Shown: positions 5,485 through 13,508 of the stretch, one piece after another
Layout of the letters: each line of letters begins with the position of its first letter
How positions within the stretch are numbered: the first letter of the stretch is position 1
Assembly (NCBI GenBank): GCA_002386045.1
Contig: DGEQ01000043.1
Coordinates: 1-13,948, forward strand
Length of the DNA stretch: 13,948 nt
Direction: 5' to 3'
From: Hungateiclostridiaceae bacterium UBA3922
GTDB taxonomy: Bacteria > Bacillota > Clostridia > Acetivibrionales > DTU013
Notes under the pieces: generated by a model
The model's database searches: none
Told to the model about the DNA's origin: nothing
The model's input: only the letters and a program-made list of their open reading frames with translations
Position numbers and translations under genes: made by a program

Positions 5485-8400
5485 ATGATATACGGCAGAA
5501 ATACCCGCGGACAGTTCTACAGGGAACAGGAAACCAGTGATTTCAATAAAGTATCGGTGAAAAATGCTATAAGGATCTTCATACTGCTATTTGCCATAAT
5601 GGTCGTATTCACAGCCTTCGCGCATAATGTTCACGCTTATGATCCGAAGTTCGTCGCGTTCCCGCTGAGCCCGGACACGGATACGAAGATAAAGCTCCAG
5701 TGGGAATCAGTCCCCGGGGCGGTGAAATACAAAATATACAGGAATGACGGCGGAGAGGCCGGGTTTGTGCTGATCGATGAAATAGATACGCAATATACGC
5801 TGGACCCCTTGTCATATACGGACCAGGGCCTTGAACCTGAAACATTCTACATGTACAGGCTGGAAGCGTATGACGAAGACATGGATAACCTGCTCACGAG
5901 CGACAAGATCGCTTCGGCCAGGACTACGCCGCTGATACGCCCTTATGGGCTGAAAGCCGTATTCGACGTAAACTCAAGGTATGTGACGCTTACTTGGAAC
6001 AGTTCCGCGCTTGCCACCGGCAGTTACATAACCATGGTCGAGAAAGGAACTCCGAATGAATGGTATACCACTGAAATATCTTCGACCAGGGTTCTTATGC
6101 CCGGTTCAAACTCCGTTACATTCACTGTCCGGACCGTGACGGCCGGATATGGTGAATCCGGGATTTCAGACCCCGTGACTGTCGTCCCCGTGGAGCTCCC
6201 GGTATTGTCCGCTGAATATGTGAATGAAGGTACGGTCAGGGTCTCCTGGAACAAGCCGAAAGACATCGACAAGTATGTCCTGGAGCGCTCGAAATGGGAC
6301 GGGACGTCCTGGGGTCCATGGGAAGTCATAAGCACCACGCTTTCCGGCACATACATGACACATCCGGTCGAATCGGGAGGGCAATACAGGTACAGGCTGA
6401 AAGCAAGGGAGGACAAGGGATACACCGGTTACAGCAATATAACGCATTATGTAAACAGCCTTGCGGCACCGACAGACCTGACTGCACAGATAACCGCACA
6501 AAACCAGATCGATCTTTCCTGGACCAACCCGCCCGGGAACACCGGTTTCATCCAGGTGTGGCGAAAAGCCGGAGGCAGCAGCACGTCGGGTGATTATACC
6601 CTTGTCGCGACACTCAGCAATACTGATGATACCTTTTCCGACAGGTTCAGCATAGAACCAGGCGTCACATACCACTACAGGGTCAACGCTGCCGATGATG
6701 ACGGCCACTATTCATCGTACGCGACCGTGAGCATAACCGCTAAAGTCCCTGCAGCACCCGGCGCGCTCAGGGCAAGTGTCGCTTCAGGGTCCGGGGTGAC
6801 GCTTTCGTGGAGCGATAACTCCGACAATGAAACAAGCTTCATTATAGAAAGGTATGATGACAGCCAGAAGAAGTTTGCCACGATAGGCACGGTCGGCGCA
6901 AATACCACCACGTTTACGGACAGCACCGCCGTACAGGGAAGCACGTATATTTACAGGGTCTTTGCATATAACGGCATGGGCAGATCCACATCCCCTTCGA
7001 ACGAAGTGACGATAAGCGCCTGGGACACGGCGGCGCCGGCCTCGCTCACGGCAATGCCGGTTTCGCCGACGCGCATCGATCTTACGTGGAGCTATACCGG
7101 GTCGGAGAATTACAATACCATCATTGAACGCAAAAAAGGCGTTGACGGGACATGGACGCCGATATTCACGACGGCCGCCGGGGTCCTGAAATACAGCGAC
7201 ACCGGGCTGGAACCCAATACGAGGTATTTCTACAGGGTGAGGAAGTCGCTCGGGACGGGTGTTTCCGGTGAACCGTTCCCGGATGAGGCCGGCGTAGGAG
7301 CATATACATTCCTTCCGACTCCGGCCATCTCCGCCAGGCCATCATCGGACAACTCCATCTATATCACCTGGTCCGGTGTAAGTGATGCCGACGTGGTGAT
7401 CGAAAGGAAGATGGCCAGCGGGAACTTCAGCCCCATCATGACTGTCGGACCGACGGTGCGTGGCTGGTATGACAATACGGGCCTTGTGCCCGGAGCCTTC
7501 TATACGTACAGGATAATGGCGAAGAATCCGGTCAACAGGTCACTGTATTCAAGTGAACTTACCGTGCACAACTATTACATTGAACCACCGACGCAACTGA
7601 GCATATCCATAAAGAAGAACTCTGAGATAGAACTGAACTGGCGTGACAATTCGACAGACGAAGCCGGGTTCGAGATATGGAGAAACACTTATGGCAGCGG
7701 GGAGTATGTGCTGTATGCCACGGTCGATAAAAACGTCACCACGTTTACAGATGTGAATGTGGAAAAAGGAGTACAGTACAGTTACAAGGTGAGGGCATTT
7801 ACGCAGGGTGGCCACACCTATTCCGAGTTTTCCGGCGTTGCGTCGAGCGGTATCGGGATCATAAACCCGCCCGCAGACCTGAGATATGAATATATCTCGG
7901 AATTCCAGGTACAGCTTAGCTGGACGGACACGTCGAACAATGAACATGGCTTCATCGTGGAGCAAAAAATAGGGGACGACGGCGGATGGGTCCAGATAGC
8001 ATGGGTTTCTGCCAATAATACGAAATACATAGTGTCAAACCTCAACAAGTATACAAAATATTATTTCAGGGTAAGGGCTTACAATTACGCAGGAAATGTG
8101 GACTCGGTGAGCGAAGAGATACTGGTATCGACTGCATTCCCGGCTGCGCCCACTGACCTTTCGGCAGTGGCCATATCCGCATCACAGGTAAGACTGAAAT
8201 GGACCGACAATTCGGATTCCGAGAAGGGATTCCGGATACTGCGCAGCCTGTACAGCGACAGGTATTTCCAGCCCGTCGCGGAAGTTGCGAAAGATACGAC
8301 CGTATACTATGATTCCGGCCTGAACGCGGGGACCCGTTACTATTACAAGGTCGAGGCTTATAATGACGTGGGACGCAGCGAAAGCAAAGTGGTAAATGCA

Positions 8401-8979
8401 ACGACGAACACCAGGGTATACTTTTCGGATATCGGCAGTGTCCCGTGGGCCAGGGATGCCATCGAGAACCTTGCAGGCCTTGGGGTAGTCAAAGGCGTGA
8501 CGGGTACCCTGTTCATGCCGAACAATACCGTCACGAGGGCCGAGTTCGCAGCCATGCTCGTGAGGGCGTTCAAATTTGACACAGCGCCCGTGGGCAGCCT
8601 CGCAGACGTGAGATATGATAAATGGTACTACAGGGAAGTGATGATCGCTGAAAACTTCGGCATAGTATCCGGCGACGCAGGCAACAGGTTCTACCCGGAA
8701 AGGCCGATAACCAGGGAAGAAATCGCGGTGATGGTATTCAGGGCGCTGCAGGCCTCCGGCCGCAGGTTCAACGTTCACGACAATTCCGTCCTTGAGAAGT
8801 TCATAGACAGGAACAATATCTCGCCCGACGCGGTATCAAGCATGGCCGTGCTCGTCGGGGAAGGCATCATTGAGGGGCTGCAGGGGAACACCCTGGGGCC
8901 GAAGTATAACGCGACGAGGGCACAGGCGGCAGTGTTCATCTACAGGGCGCTTCTGAAGAGTGAACCTGCCGACCCGTAA
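5485..8979 (+). CDS. Secreted S-layer-type protein: ten FnIII-like modules and three SLH repeats
   Basis: A 1164-residue exported surface protein. Residues about 27-51 are a signal peptide (basic region, then a long hydrophobic core ending in NVHA, cleavage before YDP at 52). Ten fibronectin-type-III-like modules start near residues 52, 151, 238, 326, 422, 514, 610, 698, 793 and 886, each 87-99 residues long with the typical W, YxxYR and GLxPxTxYxYRVxA positions. Residues 978-1164 hold three SLH repeats with motifs TRAEFAAMLVRAF, TREEIAVMVFRAL and TRAQAAVFIYRAL, which would bind pyruvylated secondary cell-wall polymer. No enzyme domain or LPXTG motif is seen, so a structural or adhesive role is inferred. 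ATG 5485 has GGAGG 6 bases upstream; the frame is open back to 5302, but that part has no signal-like sequence and overlaps the promoter area. It is monocistronic and ends at the terminator at 9079-9115. Confidence 0.93.
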   Translation: MIYGRNTRGQFYREQETSDFNKVSVKNAIRIFILLFAIMVVFTAFAHNVHAYDPKFVAFPLSPDTDTKIKLQWESVPGAVKYKIYRNDGGEAGFVLIDEIDTQYTLDPLSYTDQGLEPETFYMYRLEAYDEDMDNLLTSDKIASARTTPLIRPYGLKAVFDVNSRYVTLTWNSSALATGSYITMVEKGTPNEWYTTEISSTRVLMPGSNSVTFTVRTVTAGYGESGISDPVTVVPVELPVLSAEYVNEGTVRVSWNKPKDIDKYVLERSKWDGTSWGPWEVISTTLSGTYMTHPVESGGQYRYRLKAREDKGYTGYSNITHYVNSLAAPTDLTAQITAQNQIDLSWTNPPGNTGFIQVWRKAGGSSTSGDYTLVATLSNTDDTFSDRFSIEPGVTYHYRVNAADDDGHYSSYATVSITAKVPAAPGALRASVASGSGVTLSWSDNSDNETSFIIERYDDSQKKFATIGTVGANTTTFTDSTAVQGSTYIYRVFAYNGMGRSTSPSNEVTISAWDTAAPASLTAMPVSPTRIDLTWSYTGSENYNTIIERKKGVDGTWTPIFTTAAGVLKYSDTGLEPNTRYFYRVRKSLGTGVSGEPFPDEAGVGAYTFLPTPAISARPSSDNSIYITWSGVSDADVVIERKMASGNFSPIMTVGPTVRGWYDNTGLVPGAFYTYRIMAKNPVNRSLYSSELTVHNYYIEPPTQLSISIKKNSEIELNWRDNSTDEAGFEIWRNTYGSGEYVLYATVDKNVTTFTDVNVEKGVQYSYKVRAFTQGGHTYSEFSGVASSGIGIINPPADLRYEYISEFQVQLSWTDTSNNEHGFIVEQKIGDDGGWVQIAWVSANNTKYIVSNLNKYTKYYFRVRAYNYAGNVDSVSEEILVSTAFPAAPTDLSAVAISASQVRLKWTDNSDSEKGFRILRSLYSDRYFQPVAEVAKDTTVYYDSGLNAGTRYYYKVEAYNDVGRSESKVVNATTNTRVYFSDIGSVPWARDAIENLAGLGVVKGVTGTLFMPNNTVTRAEFAAMLVRAFKFDTAPVGSLADVRYDKWYYREVMIAENFGIVSGDAGNRFYPERPITREEIAVMVFRALQASGRRFNVHDNSVLEKFIDRNNISPDAVSSMAVLVGEGIIEGLQGNTLGPKYNATRAQAAVFIYRALLKSEPADP

Positions 8980-9078
8980 CGGACCGGCAAAAACTACGCT
9001 GCAGCCGGCCGGTCACTTCCTCGCAGCCAGCGAACGATACCTGGCGGCAAGGGACAGCATAAACGTTGAAAACAGCAT

Positions 9079-9115
9079 AAAAAGCTGCAGCCGGATGAAA
9101 AGGCTGCAGCTTTTT
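9079..9115. terminator. Bidirectional intrinsic terminator between SLH protein and nagB
   Basis: AAAAAGCTGCAGCC (9079-9092) and GGCTGCAGCTTTTT (9102-9115) are perfect 14-base inverted arms around a 9-base loop. The A- and T-runs at either end make it work on both strands. It lies 99 bases after the SLH-protein stop and 10 bases after the nagB stop. The interval 8980-9078 also holds ACCGG/CCGGT pairing but no gene that I can support. Confidence 0.92.
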
Positions 9116-9124
9116 ATATGAAAA

Positions 9125-9955
9125 TCAGATATATCTCGTACTTAAGCCATACTTTTCCTTCAACTTTTCCACGTGCATGTAATGATCTCTGAGGGCAAGT
9201 CCCGATGCCGCTTCCTGGTCCAGCACGACGATGACCCCGCCGGGATGGAGCTGTATCGCTGAAGCCGTTATCTGCGATGTGACCGGGCCTTCCAGGGCCT
9301 TAGCCACCACGCCGGCCTTTTTTCTGCCGCTGGCGATCATCATTATGTTCCTTGCCTCGAGGATAGTGCCGATACCCATGGTGATCGCAAAGTGAGGCAT
9401 TTCTTCCCTGGGCACTCCCGCCTTTTTGTAGAACATTTCGTAATTGTCGTCGAGGGTCTGCTTCGTCAGCACCTGTACCCTCGTCCTCGATGCGAGCGAA
9501 GATCCGGGTTCGTTGAATGCCCAGTGCCCGTCCCCGCCGATGCCGAGCAACTGGAGATCTATCCCGCCGGCCCTTTTTATCTCTTCTTCATACCATTTGC
9601 AGAATCCATCCGGGTCGCTGGTCCGGCCGTCCGGCAGGCGGATATTTTCCTTTTTGATGTTTATATGCTTGAAAAGTTCTTCATACATGAACCTTGCGTA
9701 GCTTTGATCCTCGTCGTACGGTTTGGACAGGTCGATCCCGATGCCAAGGTATTCGTCAAGGTTGAAGGTCCTGACCCCCGAAAAATCCAGGCCCTCCTCT
9801 TTATGCATCCTGACAAGTTCCCTGTACGTCCCTATCGGCGTACTTCCTGTAGCCAGCCCGAGCACGCAGTCCGGCTTTTTCCTGACAAACTCGGCGATCA
9901 CGCCTGCCGCAAATTTGCTCATCTCATCATAATCGCCTTTGATTATGACATCCAT
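9125..9955 (-). CDS. nagB: Glucosamine-6-phosphate deaminase
   Basis: Converts glucosamine-6-phosphate to fructose-6-phosphate and ammonia in amino-sugar catabolism and peptidoglycan recycling, in the cytoplasm. It has 276 residues. The phosphate-binding loop is LATGSTPIGTYREL (about 34-47). Asp67 in FNLDEY corresponds to the catalytic Asp72 of the E. coli enzyme. GDGHWAFNEPGSSLASRTRV holds the equivalents of Asp141, His143 and Glu148; a Trp replaces the usual Ile after the catalytic His. ATG 9955 gives the standard start MDVIIKGDYDEM with a G-rich GGGGGG upstream; the open frame continues to 10222 but has no family similarity. It is a single-gene unit with promoter at 10116-10144; nagA and a nagR-type regulator are not in the window. 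The terminator at 9079-9115 follows. Confidence 0.95.
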   Translation of the reverse strand: MDVIIKGDYDEMSKFAAGVIAEFVRKKPDCVLGLATGSTPIGTYRELVRMHKEEGLDFSGVRTFNLDEYLGIGIDLSKPYDEDQSYARFMYEELFKHINIKKENIRLPDGRTSDPDGFCKWYEEEIKRAGGIDLQLLGIGGDGHWAFNEPGSSLASRTRVQVLTKQTLDDNYEMFYKKAGVPREEMPHFAITMGIGTILEARNIMMIASGRKKAGVVAKALEGPVTSQITASAIQLHPGGVIVVLDQEAASGLALRDHYMHVEKLKEKYGLSTRYI

Positions 9956-9995
9956 AATCGGTCCCCCCAAACCTGATCCGGTATTTGCAGCATTC

Positions 9996-10010
9996 CCGGG
10001 CATTGCCCGG
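9996..10010. other. Hairpin in the nagB leader
   Basis: CCGGGC (9996-10001), loop ATT, GCCCGG (10005-10010): a perfect 6-base G/C stem 41 bases before the nagB start, inside the transcribed leader. It could affect translation or be a regulator site; no T-run follows on the nagB strand. Confidence 0.4.
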
Positions 10011-10115
10011 CCATTTCCACGTTGAATGGCCTGCCGTGTGCTGCGAGCGGCTGCACCGCGTCCGGCGTGCCATGCCGTGTTTTGCAGTATCACGCCAAAA
10101 CCCGGTGCTATTTTT

Positions 10116-10144
10116 ATGATATTTTTTGCATTTTCACATGTCAA
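10116..10144 (-). promoter_or_regulatory. Promoter of nagB
   Basis: On the minus strand TTGACA (10144-10139), 17 bases, TATCAT (10121-10116). This is the best promoter match in the window. Transcription would start near 10109, giving a leader of about 150 nt. No binding-site pattern for a known amino-sugar regulator was recognised with confidence. Confidence 0.8.
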
Positions 10145-10203
10145 GAAAAAAAGCATCCTCAGCGGAAAGTGTTCCCTGGCAACGGGACAGGAAGCATAAA
10201 TAC

Positions 10204-10232
10204 TGGTAATGCAGGCTGTCAAAGGGTATAAT
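10204..10232 (+). promoter_or_regulatory. Probable promoter of pepF
   Basis: A consensus -10 TATAAT (10227-10232) with a weak -35 TGGTAA (10204-10209) at 17 bases. Transcription would start near 10239, which is downstream of the ATG codons at 10209 and 10236 and so supports the GTG start at 10266. Confidence 0.5.
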
Positions 10233-10265
10233 GTTATGGAAGGAAATATGGAGAGGAGTGGCTTT

Positions 10266-12068
10266 GTGACGACTAAAAAACTTCCTGCAAGAGATGAGAT
10301 CGATCCCAGGTATAAATGGAGGCTTGAAGATATATATTCGGACGAGGACGAATGGGAAGCGGATTTCAGGAAAGTACAGCAGCTTTCGAAGGAGATCGCT
10401 TCCTACAGGGGCAGGCTGGCCGGCAGCACTGAGGTCCTGCTCGAATGCCTGAAACTCAGGGATGATCTGTTCGCCCTGGCCGAAAAGATTTTCGCTTATG
10501 CCAGGATGAGGCGTGACGAGAACAACGCCGAACCGAGATACCAGGCGCTGACCGACAGGGCAGTGACGCTTCTGACCGAGGCTAACGCGGCGGCATCATT
10601 TATCGTGCCAGAGATCATAACGATAGACGAAGAACTGCTGAAAAAGAGCATAGACGAAATGGAAGGGCTCTCGGTATACAGGCACTTTTTCCATGACATC
10701 CTGAGGCAGAAAAAACATGTGCTTTCAGACAGGGAAGAAGAACTGCTGGCCCTGGCGGATGAAGTCATGGATTCGCCGTCCGAGATCTTCTCCATGTTCA
10801 ACGATGCCGACATCAGGTTCGGTACCATAAAGGACGAGAACGCCGAAGAGATCGAGGTCACGAAGGGCAGGTATATAAAGTTCCTCGAGTCGAAGGACAG
10901 GCAGGTCAGGAAAGACGCGTTCCATACGCTGTACAGGTCATACAGGGCAATGAGGAATACGCTGGCGCAGGCCCTCAGCAGCAACATCAAGAGGGACAGG
11001 TTCTATGCGAACGTCAGGAAATATGAGTCGAGCCTGCATGCAGCGCTGGACAGGGACAATGTGCCTGTTGACGTATATGACAACCTTATCGATACCGTGA
11101 ACAGGCACCTGCCGCTTCTCCACAGGTATGTGCGGCTGCGCAGGAAAGCCCTGAAGCTGGATGAACTGCACATGTACGACCTCTACGTGCCCATCGTCGA
11201 ACAGCCGGCAAGACATATAAGCTATGAAGAAGCGGTCGAAACGGTCAAAAAAGGCCTGGCGCCCCTCGGATGCTGCTATGTCGAGGACCTGGAAAAGGCC
11301 TTCGGCTCAGGATGGATAGATGTCTTTGAAAACCAGGGCAAAACCAGCGGCGCCTATTCCTGGGGGACATACCTGACCCATCCCTATGTACTGCTGAACT
11401 TCCAGGGCACGATAAACGACGTTTTCACCATAGCCCATGAAATGGGGCATGCCATGCATTCGTACTATACCAACAAAACACAGCCGTACATTTACTCTGA
11501 CTACAAGATCTTCGTGGCGGAAGTGGCCTCGACGGTGAACGAATCCCTGCTGATGGACTACCTGCTGTCCGTGACCACGGACAAAAAGGAGCGGGCTTAC
11601 CTGCTGAACCACTGGCTGGAGGAATTCCGCGGGACGCTGTTCAGGCAGACGATGTTCGCCGAGTTCGAAAAGATCACCCATGAGGCAGCCGGGAAAGGCG
11701 AGGCGCTCAACGCCGACGAGTTCTGCAAAATCTACCGCGGGCTGAACGAGAAGTACTTCGGCAGCGAGGTGGTCATAGACGAAGACATCGACATGGAGTG
11801 GGCGCGGATACCCCACTTCTACAGGAGCTTCTACGTGTACAAGTACGCCACGGGCATATCGGCGGCAGTATCACTCTCGGGACAGATGCTCGGCGACGGC
11901 GTGCCGGCCATCGACCGTTACCTGGATTTCCTGAAGAGCGGCGGTTCGGACTATCCGCTGGAACTGCTGAAAAAGGCCGGCGTCGACCTGACGGTGCCGA
12001 AGCCGATCGAAGATGCGCTTAAGACATTCGAAAAGGTTCTTGGCGAACTGGAAGAGATCATTGGATAG
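10266..12068 (+). CDS. pepF: Oligoendopeptidase F (M3 metallopeptidase)
   Basis: Cytoplasmic zinc endopeptidase that cuts oligopeptides, typical of peptide-using Firmicutes. It has 600 residues from GTG 10266, the usual family length. The start MTTKKLPARDEIDPRYKWRL resembles PepF N-termini, and AGAGGAG lies 7 bases upstream. Earlier in-frame ATGs at 10209, 10236 and 10248 have worse ribosome sites, and the first two lie within or before the promoter. The N-terminal PepF domain spans roughly 110-180. The zinc site is HEMGH at 391-395, with Glu419 in FVAEVASTVNE as third ligand; the later HFYRSFYVYKYATG is the conserved substrate-binding tyrosine region. It is intact. The M29 aminopeptidase follows 163 bp downstream on the same strand and could act on its products; a shared operon is possible but not shown. 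Confidence 0.94.
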   Translation: MTTKKLPARDEIDPRYKWRLEDIYSDEDEWEADFRKVQQLSKEIASYRGRLAGSTEVLLECLKLRDDLFALAEKIFAYARMRRDENNAEPRYQALTDRAVTLLTEANAAASFIVPEIITIDEELLKKSIDEMEGLSVYRHFFHDILRQKKHVLSDREEELLALADEVMDSPSEIFSMFNDADIRFGTIKDENAEEIEVTKGRYIKFLESKDRQVRKDAFHTLYRSYRAMRNTLAQALSSNIKRDRFYANVRKYESSLHAALDRDNVPVDVYDNLIDTVNRHLPLLHRYVRLRRKALKLDELHMYDLYVPIVEQPARHISYEEAVETVKKGLAPLGCCYVEDLEKAFGSGWIDVFENQGKTSGAYSWGTYLTHPYVLLNFQGTINDVFTIAHEMGHAMHSYYTNKTQPYIYSDYKIFVAEVASTVNESLLMDYLLSVTTDKKERAYLLNHWLEEFRGTLFRQTMFAEFEKITHEAAGKGEALNADEFCKIYRGLNEKYFGSEVVIDEDIDMEWARIPHFYRSFYVYKYATGISAAVSLSGQMLGDGVPAIDRYLDFLKSGGSDYPLELLKKAGVDLTVPKPIEDALKTFEKVLGELEEIIG

Positions 12069-12102
12069 CAAATTAACGTCAGATAGCGAAATACGGCCTG
12101 CA

Positions 12103-12138
12103 GCCGGGGAAACGGCCTGAAGCACGAAAAACCCCGGC
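12103..12138 (+). other. Stem-loop between pepF and the M29 gene, no T-run
   Basis: GCCGGGG (12103-12109) pairs with CCCCGGC (12132-12138) across 22 bases. It is not followed by a T-run, so it may only weaken read-through from pepF. I see no small gene or clear promoter in 12069-12231. Confidence 0.35.
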
Positions 12139-12231
12139 CATCGGCCCTTTATGCAAAACACGGCATTCCAGGCACTTGCAATGATTTATTAGTGCGATAA
12201 CTTATGAGAAGGAAAAGGAAGGCGATCGACA

Positions 12232-13347
12232 ATGACTGATCCAAGGATAGAAACGTTGGCGAAAAACCTGGTCAATTACTCGTGCAATGTCAGACCCGGT
12301 GAAAAGGTGCTCATTGAAACCAGGGGCTTTGAACTGCCGCTGACGAAGGCGCTCGTAAAAGAGGTCTACAAGGCGGGCGGCCTGCCCTTCGTCACGATAA
12401 AGAACGACGAGATACTGAGGGCGATACTCATGGACTGCACCGAGGAGCAGGTCAGCCTCATGGCAAGGTTCGAGCTCGACAGGATGAAGGAGATGGACGC
12501 GTATATAGGCGTCAGGTATGCGGACAATGCCAGCGAACTGGGCGACGTCCCCGATGACAAAATGAAGCTTTACAGCACGCTGTTCAACAAGCCCGTACAT
12601 TCGGAGCAGCGCGTGGAGCATACCAAATGGGTAGTCCTCAGGTATCCGAACAGCGCCATGGCGCAGATGGCGGAAATGTCCACTGAAGCCTTCGAGGATT
12701 TCTATTTCAGGGTATGTAATCTCGATTATGCAAAAATGTCCAGGGCAATGGACAACCTCGTCGAACTGATGGACAGGACGGACAGGGTCAGGATCGTCGG
12801 CAAAGGCACCGACCTGACATTCTCCATCCGCGGGATACCTGCCATCAAGTGCGACGGCCACCGGAACATACCTGACGGCGAGGTATACACGGCCCCGGTA
12901 AGGGACTCCGTCAACGGGATCATCACCTACAACACCCCTTCCAGGTACCAGGGCTTCACATATGAAAACGTAACACTGGAGTTCAGGGACGGGAAGATCA
13001 TAAAAGCGACAGCCAACGATACCGAAAGGATAAACAGGCTGCTCGATACCGATGAGGGTGCAAGGTACGTCGGCGAATTCTCGCTCGGTTTCAACCCGTA
13101 CATCGAAAAGCCGATGAAGGACACGCTGTTCGACGAGAAAATAAAAGGGAGCTTCCATTTCACTCCCGGCAGCTGCTACGATATCTGCAGCAACGGCAAC
13201 AAATCCGCCATCCACTGGGACCTGGTCTGCATACAGCGCCCGGAATACGGCGGCGGAGAGATATGGTTCGACGATGTGCTGATAAGGAAGGACGGGGTTT
13301 TCGTACTGAAAGAACTGGAACCGCTGAACCCGGAGAACCTGGTATAA
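12232..13347 (+). CDS. M29-family aminopeptidase (AmpS/PepS type)
   Basis: Cytoplasmic dinuclear-metal leucyl-type aminopeptidase that removes N-terminal residues from peptides. It has 371 residues, somewhat shorter than the roughly 410-residue thermophilic M29 enzymes. The expected metal ligands are visible: Glu217 in DGEVYTAP, Glu282 in GEFSLG, His309 in FHFTPG, and His328 and Asp330 in IHWDLV; the family tyrosine may be in GSCYD. The loop between His309 and His328 is shorter than in the classical members. The ATG follows AAGGAAGG. It lies downstream of pepF on the same strand, which fits a peptide-degradation pair. The substrate preference cannot be read from sequence. Confidence 0.93.
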   Translation: MTDPRIETLAKNLVNYSCNVRPGEKVLIETRGFELPLTKALVKEVYKAGGLPFVTIKNDEILRAILMDCTEEQVSLMARFELDRMKEMDAYIGVRYADNASELGDVPDDKMKLYSTLFNKPVHSEQRVEHTKWVVLRYPNSAMAQMAEMSTEAFEDFYFRVCNLDYAKMSRAMDNLVELMDRTDRVRIVGKGTDLTFSIRGIPAIKCDGHRNIPDGEVYTAPVRDSVNGIITYNTPSRYQGFTYENVTLEFRDGKIIKATANDTERINRLLDTDEGARYVGEFSLGFNPYIEKPMKDTLFDEKIKGSFHFTPGSCYDICSNGNKSAIHWDLVCIQRPEYGGGEIWFDDVLIRKDGVFVLKELEPLNPENLV

Positions 13348-13373
13348 GCTTGATACGGGGACGAGGGAAGGCA

Positions 13374-13494
13374 GGGGACGGTTTCAGGCAGTACCAGGAC
13401 GCCTGGTGGCAGTGCCGGGACAGTCTTGCCGCAGGAGCGGAAACGGACGGCAGTCCGGAAATCAGCTGCAATGCCAGGTACCAAAACCGTCTCC
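13374..13494. repeat. 121-bp inverted-repeat-bounded, internally folded element
   Basis: The outer arms are GGGGACGGTTT (13374-13384) and AAACCGTCTCC (13484-13494), 11 pairs with one G-T. Inside are GTACC (13391-13395)/GGTAC (13477-13481), ACCAGG (13393-13398)/CCTGGT (13402-13407) and CGGAC (13444-13448)/GTCCG (13453-13457) with loop GGCA; the first two overlap and exclude each other. It fills almost all of the gap between the M29 gene and the membrane gene. It may be a REP/MITE-like repeat or a structured leader RNA. Confidence 0.5.
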
Positions 13495-13508
13495 GCAGAT
13501 GAGGTCTT

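Noticed and set aside
5485..8979. CRISPR array or tandem DNA repeat in the FnIII region
   Set aside because: The modules are similar only as protein; I saw no regular identical DNA repeats there or elsewhere in the window.
9013..9078. 21-codon minus-strand frame in the gap between the SLH gene and nagB
   Set aside because: It has no ribosome site and no recognisable similarity, and lies just beside a terminator.
9956..10222. N-terminal extension of nagB
   Set aside because: It runs through the nagB promoter and does not match the family, whose start is at 9955.
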